Positions 20,129-29,386 of a stretch of 64,000 nucleotides of DNA are shown piece after piece. The notes below the pieces were generated by a model, which was not told the origin of the DNA, made no database searches, and saw nothing but the letters and a program-made list of their open reading frames with translations. Every line of letters starts with the position of its first letter. The first letter of the stretch is position 1. The DNA is from Reinekea sp. G2M2-21. Lineage in GTDB: Bacteria; Pseudomonadota; Gammaproteobacteria; Pseudomonadales; Natronospirillaceae. Location of the stretch: assembly GCF_015687175.1 (NCBI RefSeq), contig NZ_JADPQG010000004.1, positions 1-64,000 on the forward strand. The letters are read 5' to 3'. Made by a program: the position numbers and the translations under genes.

Positions 20129-21574
20129 ATGAAAAACAAAATGACGACGACATCACTTAAGGTGTTCTTCACCGTGTTGATTTCACTGCTCGTGAATTCG
20201 GTTTTCGCGGATACCTTCACCAACCCTATTATTGAACAACGGGCCGACCCGTGGGTGTATAAACACAGCGACGGGCAATATTATTTTACGGCCTCCGTGC
20301 CGGAATACGATCGCATTATTTTGCGTCAGGCAAGCACTATTGGCGGTTTGAGTACCGCTCCGGAAGTCACTGCTTGGTGGAAGCCCGCAGGTGGTCCTGC
20401 CAGCGGTTTTGTCTGGGCACCCGAGCTGCATTATGTAGACGGAAGTTGGTACATTTATTTTGCGGCCTCAGAAGCCAGTGACCGGTGGGATTTGCGAATA
20501 TACGTTCTGCGCAATACTTCCGCGAACCCAACCCAGGGTAACTGGCAGGAAATGGGTGAATTGGTGGTCGATGGTTTAGGCAATAACTCAAGTTTCTTCG
20601 CATTGGATGCCACAACGTTTGAACACAACGGTCAACGTTACCTGATTTGGGCGCAGAAGCCACCCGGCGGCGACAGCAACCTGTACATCGCGCGGATGAA
20701 CACGCCCTGGAGTATCGACATCAACACGCAGCGGATGATCAGTGCACCGACATACGACTGGGAACGTGTCATTTATAACGTAAATGAAGGCCCTTCGGTT
20801 CTGAAACGCAATGGACGCATATTCGTGACGTACTCGGCCAGCGCCACCGACAGAAACTACGCCATAGGGTTGCTGACGGCCAACGAAAATGCGGACTTGC
20901 TGAACATCAATTCCTGGACGAAATCTCCGACGCCGGTTTTCGCAACGAACGAAGCCACCAGTCAATTTGGTCCGGGTCACAGCTCGTTTACCACGTCGAA
21001 AGATGGCAGCGTGGATATTCTGATTTATCACGCGCGCGATTATGAATTCATCAATGGTGATTCTCTGTACGACCCGAATCGACACACCCGTGGTAAGGCC
21101 TTTGGTTGGAACGCCGATGGAACACCGAATTTCGGCAAGCCCTACGCGAATGGCATCAGTGGTGTGGCCGCGTTGAAATCAGACTTCAGTGGTAAGTGCG
21201 CCGATATTTTTGCTCGTAGCCAGGAACTCGGTGCTGATCTGACCCAATGGAGCTGCAATGGCGGAAACAACCAGAAGTTTCAGTTTGAAACAGTTGCCAA
21301 TGGTTACTTCCAATTACGGGCATTGCACAGCAACCAATGTTTGGATGTTTACGGTTTGAGTACCGAAAACGGTGCCAATGTGGCGCAATGGTCTTGCTGG
21401 GCAGGTGACAATCAACTCTGGAAAAAAGAACCACAAGGCAACGGTACCTTCCGTTTGAAAAACCTCAATAGCCAGAGGTGTCTCGATGTATACGGCTGGA
21501 ACCCAGACAACGGCGCGTCCTTAAAACAATGGAGCTGTGGCTCCGCTGCAGTACAGCGTTGGACAGAAGAATAA
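20129..21574 (+). CDS. Secreted GH43 glycosidase with ricin-type lectin domain
   Basis: The 481-residue protein has a signal peptide (KVFFTVLISLLVNSVFA) and a GH43 domain: NPIIEQRADPWVY (catalytic base region), LDATTFEH and YNVNEGPSVLKR (general acid). The C-terminal ricin-type domain has three repeats, each with a QW or QxF/W (LTQWSC, VAQWSC, LKQWSC), so all carbohydrate sites look plausible. It resembles GH43 subfamilies acting on arabinans. It lies 72 bases after the first GH43 gene, with SD AAAGGAACC, and the group looks co-transcribed. Confidence 0.86.
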   Translation: MKNKMTTTSLKVFFTVLISLLVNSVFADTFTNPIIEQRADPWVYKHSDGQYYFTASVPEYDRIILRQASTIGGLSTAPEVTAWWKPAGGPASGFVWAPELHYVDGSWYIYFAASEASDRWDLRIYVLRNTSANPTQGNWQEMGELVVDGLGNNSSFFALDATTFEHNGQRYLIWAQKPPGGDSNLYIARMNTPWSIDINTQRMISAPTYDWERVIYNVNEGPSVLKRNGRIFVTYSASATDRNYAIGLLTANENADLLNINSWTKSPTPVFATNEATSQFGPGHSSFTTSKDGSVDILIYHARDYEFINGDSLYDPNRHTRGKAFGWNADGTPNFGKPYANGISGVAALKSDFSGKCADIFARSQELGADLTQWSCNGGNNQKFQFETVANGYFQLRALHSNQCLDVYGLSTENGANVAQWSCWAGDNQLWKKEPQGNGTFRLKNLNSQRCLDVYGWNPDNGASLKQWSCGSAAVQRWTEE

Positions 21575-21660
21575 CGCCTCATAAACCAATTCCCTGAATG
21601 TAAAACTGCGTGGATTACCGGATAAAACCGGTAACCCGCGCAACACAAAGGATACATAAG

Positions 21661-23580
21661 ATGAAAAGATCAGTCTCCGTCAGCGCAATGCTTTGGCGGG
21701 CTTTCTGCACAATGATGTTACTGGCAACCCTGGTTGGGGTGAGCCAGGCCACTCCCTTTCAAAACCCACTGAATACCAGCCATGGGGGCGACCCTTGGTT
21801 GCAGTATCACGAAGGGTACTACTACTTGGCGTCCACGACTTGGTCGAACGAAATTACCATGAAAAAAGCCACCACCATGGCTGGTTTGGCAACCGCTGAA
21901 ACTGTACGAATCTGGGATGGCAGCCAAGACCCTGCAACCCGTTGCTGCAACATGTGGGCGTTCGAATTTCATTTGATTGACAGTGAAAATGGACCGCGCT
22001 GGTACTTTCACTACACGGCTGGTGTCGCCGAAAACTACGATGGCCAACGCATGCATGTGTTGGAAAGTGAAGGCACAGACCCAATGGGGCCTTACCACTA
22101 CAAAGGTCAATTAGAAGATTCAATTGGTGGCTGGGCGATAGACGGCAGTTACATGACCTTGAATAACAACCTGTACTTCCTCTTTTCCGCTTGGGATGGC
22201 GCGTATCAGAAACTCTACATTGCCCCCATGAGTAACCCTTGGACCATCAGTGGCAATCGTGTAGAAATTTCAACCCCGGAGTACCCGTGGGAAACCCAGC
22301 TGAACAACGTCAATGAAGGCGCAGTTGCGTTGCAGCATAATGGCAAAACCTTCGTGGTGTATTCGGCCAGTTTCTGCGATGGGCCTGAGTATAAACTGGG
22401 CATGCTGACCTACCAGGGCGGCGATCCATTAACCAAAAATGCCTGGTATAAAAACCCGGAACCTGTTTTCCAGCGTGCGGATCAACACAGTGTTTTTGGT
22501 ACCGGTCATAATGGTTTTTTCAAATCTCCTGACGGCACCGAGCAATGGATTGTGTACCACGGGCAGGATTCCATCACCGGCGGCTGCGACAACGACCGCA
22601 CCACACGCGTACAAAAATTGGATTGGAACGCAGACGGCACGCCCAACTTTGGTATTCCGTTACCGACCGACGCCATAATCGCTGCGCCTTCCGGTGAAAT
22701 AAACAGCGGTAACTTTACCGGTGTCAGAATAGAAGCGATGAACTACCCCAACTATTACCTGCGCCATTTCGACTACCGCGCGAAAGTTGAAGGTGATATT
22801 CGTGTTTTTGCCGACTCACAATGGATTCAGCGTCCGGGCTTGGCCGACGCCAATGGTGTGTCTTTTGAATCCGTTAATTTCCCTGGGTACTTTTTGCGCC
22901 ATCAGGATTTTGAAGTATTCGTGCAGGAGTATGACAATTCGACGTTATTTAATAACGACGCGACCTTTTACGTGCGTCAGGGTTTAGCGGACCGGACTCT
23001 GACATCATTCGAAGCGTATGGTTTCCCTGGAATGTATTTGCGTCACCAAGACCTGAACCTGAACATCACGGCCGCAACGTCCGACCTCGCTAAGAAAGAC
23101 GCAACCTTCCGGTTGCATGTTGGTGGTACGGCACCGGCCTTAATCGCCGGAGCGGAGTATTACATCAAGAACCGTAACAGCCAGAAGTGTTTACGAACCT
23201 ATAACCGATCAACAGCGAATGCCGCCAGAGTGGTTCAGTTTACCTGTACACAAAGCGCGGATGAAAAATGGCGGTTGGTGCAATTGGGTGCCAACGAATA
23301 TCAGTTCGTTCATGTGAAGAGCGGCAAGTACGCAGACATATTCGGCGCTTCCCTGTCTGCCGGGGCCGATAACATTATCTGGCCCAACAATGGCGGGCAA
23401 AACCAGAAGTGGCGGCTCAATTATCAGAATAACGGCTATTACCACATCACCAATGTGAACTCGAATCTGCGGCTCGATATTTCTGGCGCCACCAAGGCAG
23501 AAAACGGCAGCAACATTCAGTGGACAGGCAACAACGGCGATAATCAGGAATGGATGTTCATACTGGCGGACACCCCTTAA
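21661..23580 (+). CDS. Secreted GH43 glycosidase with AbfB and ricin-type modules
   Basis: ATG 21661 follows SD AAAGGAT; an in-frame upstream frame to 21610 lacks an SD. The 639-residue product has a signal peptide, a GH43 domain related to the second gene (LNTSHGGDPWLQYHEGYY, AIDGSYMTLNN, NNVNEGAVALQH), then an AbfB domain with FESVNFPGYFLRH-type repeats, then a ricin-type domain. The module order is the reverse of the first gene. A CC pair in ATRCCNMW may form a disulfide. It ends in a strong terminator, closing the three-gene cluster. Confidence 0.86.
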   Translation: MKRSVSVSAMLWRAFCTMMLLATLVGVSQATPFQNPLNTSHGGDPWLQYHEGYYYLASTTWSNEITMKKATTMAGLATAETVRIWDGSQDPATRCCNMWAFEFHLIDSENGPRWYFHYTAGVAENYDGQRMHVLESEGTDPMGPYHYKGQLEDSIGGWAIDGSYMTLNNNLYFLFSAWDGAYQKLYIAPMSNPWTISGNRVEISTPEYPWETQLNNVNEGAVALQHNGKTFVVYSASFCDGPEYKLGMLTYQGGDPLTKNAWYKNPEPVFQRADQHSVFGTGHNGFFKSPDGTEQWIVYHGQDSITGGCDNDRTTRVQKLDWNADGTPNFGIPLPTDAIIAAPSGEINSGNFTGVRIEAMNYPNYYLRHFDYRAKVEGDIRVFADSQWIQRPGLADANGVSFESVNFPGYFLRHQDFEVFVQEYDNSTLFNNDATFYVRQGLADRTLTSFEAYGFPGMYLRHQDLNLNITAATSDLAKKDATFRLHVGGTAPALIAGAEYYIKNRNSQKCLRTYNRSTANAARVVQFTCTQSADEKWRLVQLGANEYQFVHVKSGKYADIFGASLSAGADNIIWPNNGGQNQKWRLNYQNNGYYHITNVNSNLRLDISGATKAENGSNIQWTGNNGDNQEWMFILADTP

Positions 23581-23604
23581 TACAGACTTAAAGTAAAAAT
23601 AAAA

Positions 23605-23634
23605 AAAGGCACGGTGTTCACCGTGCCTTTTCTC
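23605..23634 (+). terminator. Rho-independent terminator of the GH43 cluster
   Basis: AAAGGCACGG (23605-23614) and CCGTGCCTTT (23621-23630) pair around TGTTCA, followed by TTCTC, with a poly-A run before it. It lies 25 bases after the third GH43 gene and probably also serves the convergent minus-strand gene. Confidence 0.9.
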
Positions 23635-23669
23635 ACTATGAGACCCTAAAAACCTTTCTGCACTCTTCG

Positions 23670-24422
23670 CTACAACAAACGCACACCGTCGAACATTAAC
23701 TTAAGCCCGGCTAACAGCAGGAACACATTCACGATGCGGTAAAACACCTTGGGTGATATTTTGTCGTGCAGGAAATAACCGGCGGCGATGCCCACGGGCG
23801 CCAAGGGCAGTAACACCAACGACGTAGCCAGGTTGGCACTGCTGAGCTGACCCAGCCAGAAATAGGGGATAAGTTTCACGTAGTTGATGACCGCGAACAG
23901 TACCGTATTGGTCCCCACATACAGCGTAGGCGCCAGCCGTTGCGGCAGTAAATACACACTGATGGGTGGACCGCCAGCGTGAATACCAAAGCTGGTAAAG
24001 CCCGATATGGTCGCCCAGAAAGTCCCTTTAACCCGGTTAATACCGGCTGCCACGGTGCTTTCATGCTTGGTCCAAAAATGGACTGAAAAGCCGATCGCGA
24101 TCGCACCAATCAACAAACGCACATGCGCCTCAGACAAGTACCGGAAGGTAAAACCACCAATGGTAATGCCCAGAATGGCACCTGGAATCATGATTTTCAG
24201 GTTCGCCACATGCCACTGTCGCCAGAATTTGCGCAGCGCCAGTAAATCCATCACACACAAAATAGGCAGCAGAATAGCCGCTGCCTGGGGCGGCGCAACC
24301 GCCAAAGACATGAGCGGTACACTCAGAATACCAATAGCCCCGCCAAAACCGCCTTTAGCCAAGCCAAACAGCAAAACGGCGGGAATAGCGCAAAAATAGA
24401 AAAATGGATCGTTGATTAACAC
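23670..24422 (-). CDS. TSUP/TauE-SafE family membrane permease
   Basis: The 250-residue protein has eight hydrophobic segments and the family pattern of a glycine-rich opening (FGLAKGGFGGAIGILSVPLMS), repeated in the second half (TISGFTSFGIHAGGPPISVYLL). TSUP members move sulfite, sulfonates or other anions across the inner membrane. The substrate is not indicated here. It is divergently or convergently placed from the glycosidase genes and precedes a DUF2750 gene on the same strand. Confidence 0.88.
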   Translation of the reverse strand: MLINDPFFYFCAIPAVLLFGLAKGGFGGAIGILSVPLMSLAVAPPQAAAILLPILCVMDLLALRKFWRQWHVANLKIMIPGAILGITIGGFTFRYLSEAHVRLLIGAIAIGFSVHFWTKHESTVAAGINRVKGTFWATISGFTSFGIHAGGPPISVYLLPQRLAPTLYVGTNTVLFAVINYVKLIPYFWLGQLSSANLATSLVLLPLAPVGIAAGYFLHDKISPKVFYRIVNVFLLLAGLKLMFDGVRLL

Positions 24423-24432
24423 AGATGATCGG

Positions 24433-24810
24433 TTAAGACATAGCCGCGATCAGGTCGTCATCAAACTCTTCAGAAGACAACACAATGGCTTCTTCCTGCC
24501 GGTTCGGGAACATTGCAACCGCATAACCATCTTCGCGCAAACCCTTAGTCCAGCGGGCTTGCCAGTCGGTTAAACTCACACTGTGCGGCGTGCAATCGGC
24601 CCAATCGCCCTTAATCCACGCCTTCGCCGCCTCTTCTGAAGGCCACACCGGCACACATTCCTCGTTATCGCAATCCAGCAGCACACTGCCGCCATCGCCA
24701 ACAAGAATCCACAATTCTTGCTGCTCAACCGCCTGCGTCAGCAGGTAATCGTAACGTTCTTGCGGGGATTGGGTTTCCAACTGGGCTAGGGTGACAGCGG
24801 ATGAAGACAT
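24433..24810 (-). CDS. DUF2750 protein
   Basis: The 125-residue cytosolic protein has the DUF2750 arrangement: an N-terminal YDYLLTQAVEQQELWILVGD, a WPSEEAAKAW motif and a C-terminal FPNRQEEAIVLSSEEFDDDL segment. The function is unknown. It is just upstream of and on the same strand as the TSUP permease (10 bases apart), so the two may be co-transcribed. Length and composition are normal. Confidence 0.8.
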   Translation of the reverse strand: MSSSAVTLAQLETQSPQERYDYLLTQAVEQQELWILVGDGGSVLLDCDNEECVPVWPSEEAAKAWIKGDWADCTPHSVSLTDWQARWTKGLREDGYAVAMFPNRQEEAIVLSSEEFDDDLIAAMS

Positions 24811-25834
24811 AAAAACACACCAAAATAAGAAAACGCCATTATGGCCGTTTGCCTGGGATGGGTCGAGCCGAAATTTACCAGACCGTATTCGAACCCGCCT
24901 GCTAAGGCTGCTACGAATGGTACTTACTTAAATATATTTACTTTGTATTTGAGGCTTTAGCAACATTCAGTGACTTCGTTGATTTGGGAGACTTTTTACG
25001 TCAAGGACCGTATTTGCCAGCTCACTTGTTCAAGCATCCCTGCTCGAGAATGAGTAGGAACCAGCACGCTCGATATAATCGGAAGAGGTGTATATAGCTG
25101 TTCCGTCGCATCTGCTTTGGCTGCCATAGTTGACACTTCGCAACGGATTCAAGGGCATGGATGCCCTTGGAAGCGCCGTGCGTGCAGGGATCGCCGACTT
25201 GTCGGCGCACGCTCAAGCGACCGTTCGAACGAAGTGTCAGCTATGAAAGAGAACCAAAGCGGGCGACAAACGGGGGTGCAAGGGGGCTGCCCCCTTGGAA
25301 AGAAAAAACACCACGCATCATCATCGCGGTAAGTCTAACCGTTTACTTAATCCAGTCATTGGTGTCGCACCAAAACGAGCGACAAATGGAGGGGTGAAAA
25401 TCGATTAGAAGCGATGTCGCAATGAGCTTCGATTCAATTTTTATGACTTCACCACTGGTGAAGGCGGGATCAAGGGGCTGCCCCCTTGAAAAGGAAAACG
25501 CCCAACTAACCCAAGTCTTACACTACCCAAACACCACAAAACTAATTCCAACAAGAGGTAAGAACCAGCACGAGTACAAACCCTTAAAAAGACACAAAGA
25601 AATCCCACCCTCTCACTGAAAAAAACAATTTTTTTTAGACACTCATCACAATAAATTCACATCACACAAAAAAGTATTTGAGTTAACCGAACACCCAGTG
25701 TTTTATACAGGTTGGTTTTTGGGAAACAACAGGAGGCAAATAACGAAAATCAGGTAGCGAAAACTAAGCGCTACCCAAGAGTGTTCGCAGCACTCAAGGG
25801 CAGCTAACCACAACCGATATACTAGGTATCAATT
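24811..25834. repeat. One-kilobase gene-free region with three related hairpins
   Basis: No convincing gene is seen. Three palindromes recur: CAAGGGCAT-GG-ATGCCCTTG (25150-25169), CAAGGGGGC-T-GCCCCCTTG (25279-25297), and CAAGGGG-C-T-G-CCCCCTTG (25471-25488). Each is followed by GAAA-rich sequence. Short segments AACCAGCACG, and GCGACAAA followed a few bases on by GGGGTG, also repeat. This looks like an array of REP-like intergenic elements. Confidence 0.55.
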
Positions 25835-26185
25835 ATGGCTAAGCAGGATTCTAAGCTAGAGCACCGCTCGTTCCAAGAAAATTTCCACTCACAAGAAAAA
25901 CTAAGCGCACAAAACAGCGACCTTCAACACCCCGTTGAAGCGAAAAAAGCTTGTGAAACTGCTGTTCACACAACAGCAAACTCCACACACGCCAACCGGC
26001 ACCGAAACCCACAGATAGAAACCGACCCCGCGTATCTACGCGCACTACACTGGTGGCGTTTTCGTATAGCCCTGGCGTTGTACACCGGAGCTTTTCCAAA
26101 TTCGATGCGGCTAAAGCCGTGTTCCGTGACCTATGTGAGTTATCAGCAACTGTTAAAGCAGAACCGAAGTAACAACAGACGCTGA
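25835..26185 (+). CDS. Hypothetical protein in the accessory region
   Basis: The 116-residue frame reads MAKQDSKLEHRS..., is rich in His, Gln and Asn, and ends with a more hydrophobic RALHWWRFRIALALYTGAF segment. No family is recognised. There is no good SD upstream of ATG 25835, and coding bias is weak. It lies 120 bases upstream of a RadC-like gene on the same strand. It could be a real small gene or a chance frame. Confidence 0.35.
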   Translation: MAKQDSKLEHRSFQENFHSQEKLSAQNSDLQHPVEAKKACETAVHTTANSTHANRHRNPQIETDPAYLRALHWWRFRIALALYTGAFPNSMRLKPCSVTYVSYQQLLKQNRSNNRR

Positions 26186-26307
26186 ACAAACGCAGTAAAA
26201 AACACAGAACACAATGCTTAGCCGCACATCTTGCCTGCGCAAGCAGGCAAGGTTTCTGATGCTTAAAAAAACAGAAATAAAATGAACTAACGAAAAGCGA
26301 GAATATC

Positions 26308-26796
26308 ATGTACAAAAAAATCACCAACATAGACGACGAACTGCTGTTCACTCACGCCCATCAACGTGAACTGGAAAAACCCAACCCCGTGATATTGGAC
26401 AGCATCGCCCGTGCCGAGCTGTACATTGCCAATACCTTTATTCATTTAAAACACGAAGCCATTCACGCACTCATGCTCAGTACGCGGAGCGTGTTATTAG
26501 AAAGCCGAACCATCCTCTCCGGCAAATTTTCCCTCAAAGAACTCACAACTAATTTGTTGATCAGCCACATTATTCAAGCCAACGCCACACGGCTTATCCT
26601 TATTCACCACAACCCTAAAGGAAACTTATCGATCAAAGACAAACACCTCCTGGAAGCCACGCGCATCAAAGACAGATTATTGGAATACTCAATCTGGCTG
26701 GATGACTTCTTCCTCATCACCAAAGCCGACACTGTTAACAGCAGTGGCTACAACCGGATGAACACCACCTCACTCGCAAGATTGGGTTTAGTGTGA
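26308..26796 (+). CDS. RadC-like JAB/MPN protein with altered metal site
   Basis: The 162-residue product aligns with the C-terminal half of RadC: HIIQANATRLILIHHNPKG, then IKDKHLLEATRIKDRLLEYSIWLDDFFLIT. Typical RadC has H-N-H-P-S-G; here it is H100-H101-N102-P103-K-G, so the second metal-binding His is replaced by Asn. The following D111 is kept. RadC-like proteins are common on accessory elements, with uncertain roles. SD GCGAGAAT precedes ATG 26308. The short length (no HhH part) and changed motif suggest loss of metal-dependent activity or a divergent role. Confidence 0.6.
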   Translation: MYKKITNIDDELLFTHAHQRELEKPNPVILDSIARAELYIANTFIHLKHEAIHALMLSTRSVLLESRTILSGKFSLKELTTNLLISHIIQANATRLILIHHNPKGNLSIKDKHLLEATRIKDRLLEYSIWLDDFFLITKADTVNSSGYNRMNTTSLARLGLV

Positions 26797-26843
26797 CAGA
26801 TTTTTCGTAGGAGCCTTCGGAGCAACGCTGAGAGGCGATAACC

Positions 26844-26999
26844 GTGTGGGTCGGGCTTTAGCCCGACATTGCCTAACCATACCGTTCACCCTGAGCGCGT
26901 AGCAGTCGAAGGGGCACTAATAATGTAGGTTGCGGCTTTAGCCCAACATCGCCTAACCATACCGTTCGCCCAGAGCGCGTAGCAGTCGAAGTGGCAATG
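26844..26999. repeat. Two tandem 80-bp direct repeats
   Basis: A unit beginning GGCTTTAGCCC and running through CTAACCATACCGTTC to GCGCGTAGCAGTCGAAG occurs twice, offset by 80 bases (copy 1 about 26844-26919, copy 2 about 26924-26999). The copies differ at about ten positions. Each contains the small palindrome GGGCTTTAGCCC or its variant. There is no gene in the 690-base spacer. It resembles a tandem intergenic repeat. Confidence 0.7.
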
Positions 27000-27231
27000 G
27001 GTTTACAGGCCGCGGCTATAGTTCAGGCAGTCGCTGCAATGGCAGATACCCGTTGCCCAGTCACACTAAAAAACGCCACTTTCACGCCAAAAAAGCCATT
27101 GCGCCGAATTTCCCGGAAATTGTCTGAATATCTATGCACGCGCCGCAAAACCTCAGCAATATCGAAATAATAATCAGTGTTTTAGACTAACCCCCATGAA
27201 CAGGGCGTTTCAGGCGCAGAAGTATTTCGGT

Positions 27232-27253
27232 AAAAACCGCTCGTGCGGTTTTT
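27232..27253 (+). terminator. Hairpin with U-run in the accessory spacer
   Basis: AAAAACCGC (27232-27240) and GCGGTTTTT (27245-27253) pair perfectly around TCGT, followed by T and AGGG. It is a textbook terminator shape and would protect the downstream ATPase gene from read-through. A weaker copy, AACCGCTGTAGCGGC, lies near 27355. Confidence 0.75.
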
Positions 27254-27433
27254 TAGGGTGATCAGATTGACAATAGTGTCTGCACCGCCGAATATGACTG
27301 GCATTGAGCCGAATATGACTAGAAACTAATTTTGACTATCCGGCGCCGGGAAAAACCGCTGTAGCGGCATAATTATGGTATGGACACTATCTTCTACACT
27401 GGGGTTGTTCAATCAACGCATGAGGAGATTACC

Positions 27434-27511
27434 TTGAAAGAAATTGCATCTATTGCCGATATCGATATTGCCAAACTGTTAGCTATTATGTGCGAACTCA
27501 AAAAGGATTAA
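27434..27511 (+). CDS. Possible 25-residue leader ORF before the ATPase
   Basis: TTG 27434 has a good SD (TGAGGAGATTACC) and opens a frame of 25 codons, MKEIASIADIDIAKLLAIMCELKKD, ending at TAA 27509-27511, two bases before the ATPase ATG 27514. The placement suggests translational coupling or a leader peptide. There is no homologue that I recognise. It is short enough to be chance. Confidence 0.35.
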   Translation: MKEIASIADIDIAKLLAIMCELKKD

Positions 27512-27513
27512 TA

Positions 27514-28806
27514 ATGATAGATCCAGAAAAAGGCTTTACGTCGGACGTAATCACAGACCCAAATCGATTCGTTGGCCGAATAGACTTAATTAGATCGTGT
27601 ATGCAAGCTCTAAACTCCCCCAACAGCTTAATCGCTATTTATGGTAAGCGAGGTGTTGGTAAATCATCCCTTTTGAGACAAGTCCAACAAATGGCTCTGG
27701 GAGACTATACGCTTGCAACCCATGCTGGGTTGAATCATGAAATTCCGATCAAGCCGAGAAAGTATTTAACAGTCTTCTATACTTGCGATTCGATTATTGA
27801 GTCGGGCGAAGCTCTTGTATCTCGGCTGTGTAATGATCAGGATGAAGAAGACGGTTTGCTTAGATTAGTTCCTCATGATGGAAAAGAAATTGTAGAATTC
27901 ACAAGAGCCAAAGAGGTTTCTGCTGGAGCGGACTTAAAGGTCGTTAATTGGGGCGCTAAAGGCGTAGAGACATCAAAATATGCTCGTGTTGTTGAAGGAG
28001 ATACAGTTCAAACATTCAGGAATTTCGTTTCTTCTATTGTTCAACACCAAGTTAAAGGTCGTATGAAAAGAGATGGATTGCTAATTTTACTCGATGAGTT
28101 TGATGTTCTTGAGAATAAACGAGGGCTTGGATCACTAATTAAATCTCTCAGTTCAAAAGATATTAAATTTGGTATTTGTGGCATCGGTCAAGACTTAACT
28201 GACTTAATTGAAGATCATGCCTCAGTTGAGAGATTACTAGAGCAAGGAGCTATCCATGTCAAAACCATGCCTACGCCAGAGGCTAGAAATATTCTCAATA
28301 AAGCTGAAGAACTTTTCAAAGGCGAACTAGCAATTGAAAATGATGTAAAGGATGAAATTGTACGAGTATCACAAGGCTACCCATATTTTATACAAATGAT
28401 CGGAAAGTCATGCGTTAGCAAAGCATCGCAACTTGGACTTCAAACTATAAATATGCATGTTTACAACCGAGTTCTTGAAGATATCAAAGGAGGAGTTGCG
28501 TTCCCAACTTTGGAAAGCTCATATCAAAGAGCAATAGGAAATTCTGAAGCGCGTCAAATGCTATTGCATCTAATGGCGGAACAACCGGAAGAAAATACTC
28601 TTTTTCACGAGGATGTTGGACGGATATTTCTAAAAAAAGTTCGTAGTGATGCGGAAGACTTTGATGTCGACTATCTAGATCAGAACCTGCCTCGACTACT
28701 AGATAAGAAATTTGGATCTGTCATTCGTCGCATTCCGGAAGGGCAAGGTATCTACGAGTTTACAAACCCAGTATTTCGGCTTTATGTGAACCTCCGAGTA
28801 ATATAG
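27514..28806 (+). CDS. AAA/STAND-type P-loop ATPase with C-terminal winged helix
   Basis: ATG 27514 follows AAAAAGGA; the frame is 430 residues. Walker A is GKRGVGKSS (residues 44-52) and Walker B is LILLDEFD (around residue 195), followed by an Orc1/Cdc6-like lid (a GYPYFIQMIGKSC segment) and a winged-helix end (FTNPVFRLYVNLRVI). This is the architecture of Orc1/Cdc6-like MNS/STAND ATPases, often found in defence and regulatory modules. No effector domain is fused. Downstream lie a broken acetyltransferase and a TIR protein. An effector or nucleic-acid-sensing role is possible but unproved. Confidence 0.7.
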   Translation: MIDPEKGFTSDVITDPNRFVGRIDLIRSCMQALNSPNSLIAIYGKRGVGKSSLLRQVQQMALGDYTLATHAGLNHEIPIKPRKYLTVFYTCDSIIESGEALVSRLCNDQDEEDGLLRLVPHDGKEIVEFTRAKEVSAGADLKVVNWGAKGVETSKYARVVEGDTVQTFRNFVSSIVQHQVKGRMKRDGLLILLDEFDVLENKRGLGSLIKSLSSKDIKFGICGIGQDLTDLIEDHASVERLLEQGAIHVKTMPTPEARNILNKAEELFKGELAIENDVKDEIVRVSQGYPYFIQMIGKSCVSKASQLGLQTINMHVYNRVLEDIKGGVAFPTLESSYQRAIGNSEARQMLLHLMAEQPEENTLFHEDVGRIFLKKVRSDAEDFDVDYLDQNLPRLLDKKFGSVIRRIPEGQGIYEFTNPVFRLYVNLRVI

Positions 28807-28860
28807 TTAACAAATCGTTACACCGGACGATCCGGTGAACGCGGCGCTCTATTTAAAGGA
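28805..28860 (+). other. attC-like sequence after the ATPase gene
   Basis: AGTTAACAAATCGTTACACCGG opens like the attC sites of the array (AGTTAACAA at 4133 and 6243), with an inverted ACCGGA-CGA-TCCGGT core (28832-28836 region). The right end lacks a clear GTTNNNN core; instead GCGCTCTAT is seen. It may be a decayed cassette site. Confidence 0.35.
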
Positions 28861-28867
28861 AAACTAT

Positions 28868-29273
28868 ATGCCAAATTAAAGCTGAGATACTTTCTGTTAA
28901 AGAATAAATCGAAATACAATTAGCAGCAGGTCTTTCACGGAAGTCAGAGGAAGTCGCGGAAATTTCACTTCCAAATTCTATATATGGTGTAACAGTTTAT
29001 AGCGGTGATGAACAAGTTGGTATCGCTCGAATAATTGGTGTTAGCGGTTGTTTCTTCGAAGGTACTGACATGGCTGTTCTACCAGAACACCAAGGATAGG
29101 GTGTTGGCCGTTTAATATTGAAGCACCCAGCACAATGGCTGAAGGAAAAGGCGCCAAAGACAGCCTACATAAGTCTAATGGCTGACCACTGTACTCCCGA
29201 GTTTTATGCGAGATTTGGCTTCAAAATGGCTGAGTTGCCAAAGTCGATTGGTATGTTAATGCGCATTTTATAA
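28868..29273 (+). pseudogene. GNAT acetyltransferase pseudogene with a frameshift and two nonsense codons
   Basis: ATG 28868 reads only MPN before a stop, but one extra A shifts it away from the frame that runs AEILSVKE-stop (TAA 28905-28907)-IEIQLAAGLS..., then DMAVLPEHQG-stop (TAG 29097-29099)-GVGRLILKH, to TAA 29271-29273. Relatives have HQGKGLG at the second stop, so AAG to TAG is the simplest change. The rest matches an acetyltransferase of the GNAT type (FYARFGFKMAE near the end). Three lesions show it is dead. Confidence 0.75.
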
Positions 29274-29386
29274 TAGAATAAGGCGCAACACCCGGCCCGC
29301 TACCGGGTCTTGGACAAGAAACTCATTAGCGTTCGTTTTTTGTTGATGTGCGCAACGTTTGATTATTAGAGGAAGGTCGGAGAATA

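Noticed and set aside
25117-25397. Two overlapping ORFs in the hairpin-repeat region
   Set aside because: They are made from the palindromic repeats, have no SD, and no similarity to any family I know.
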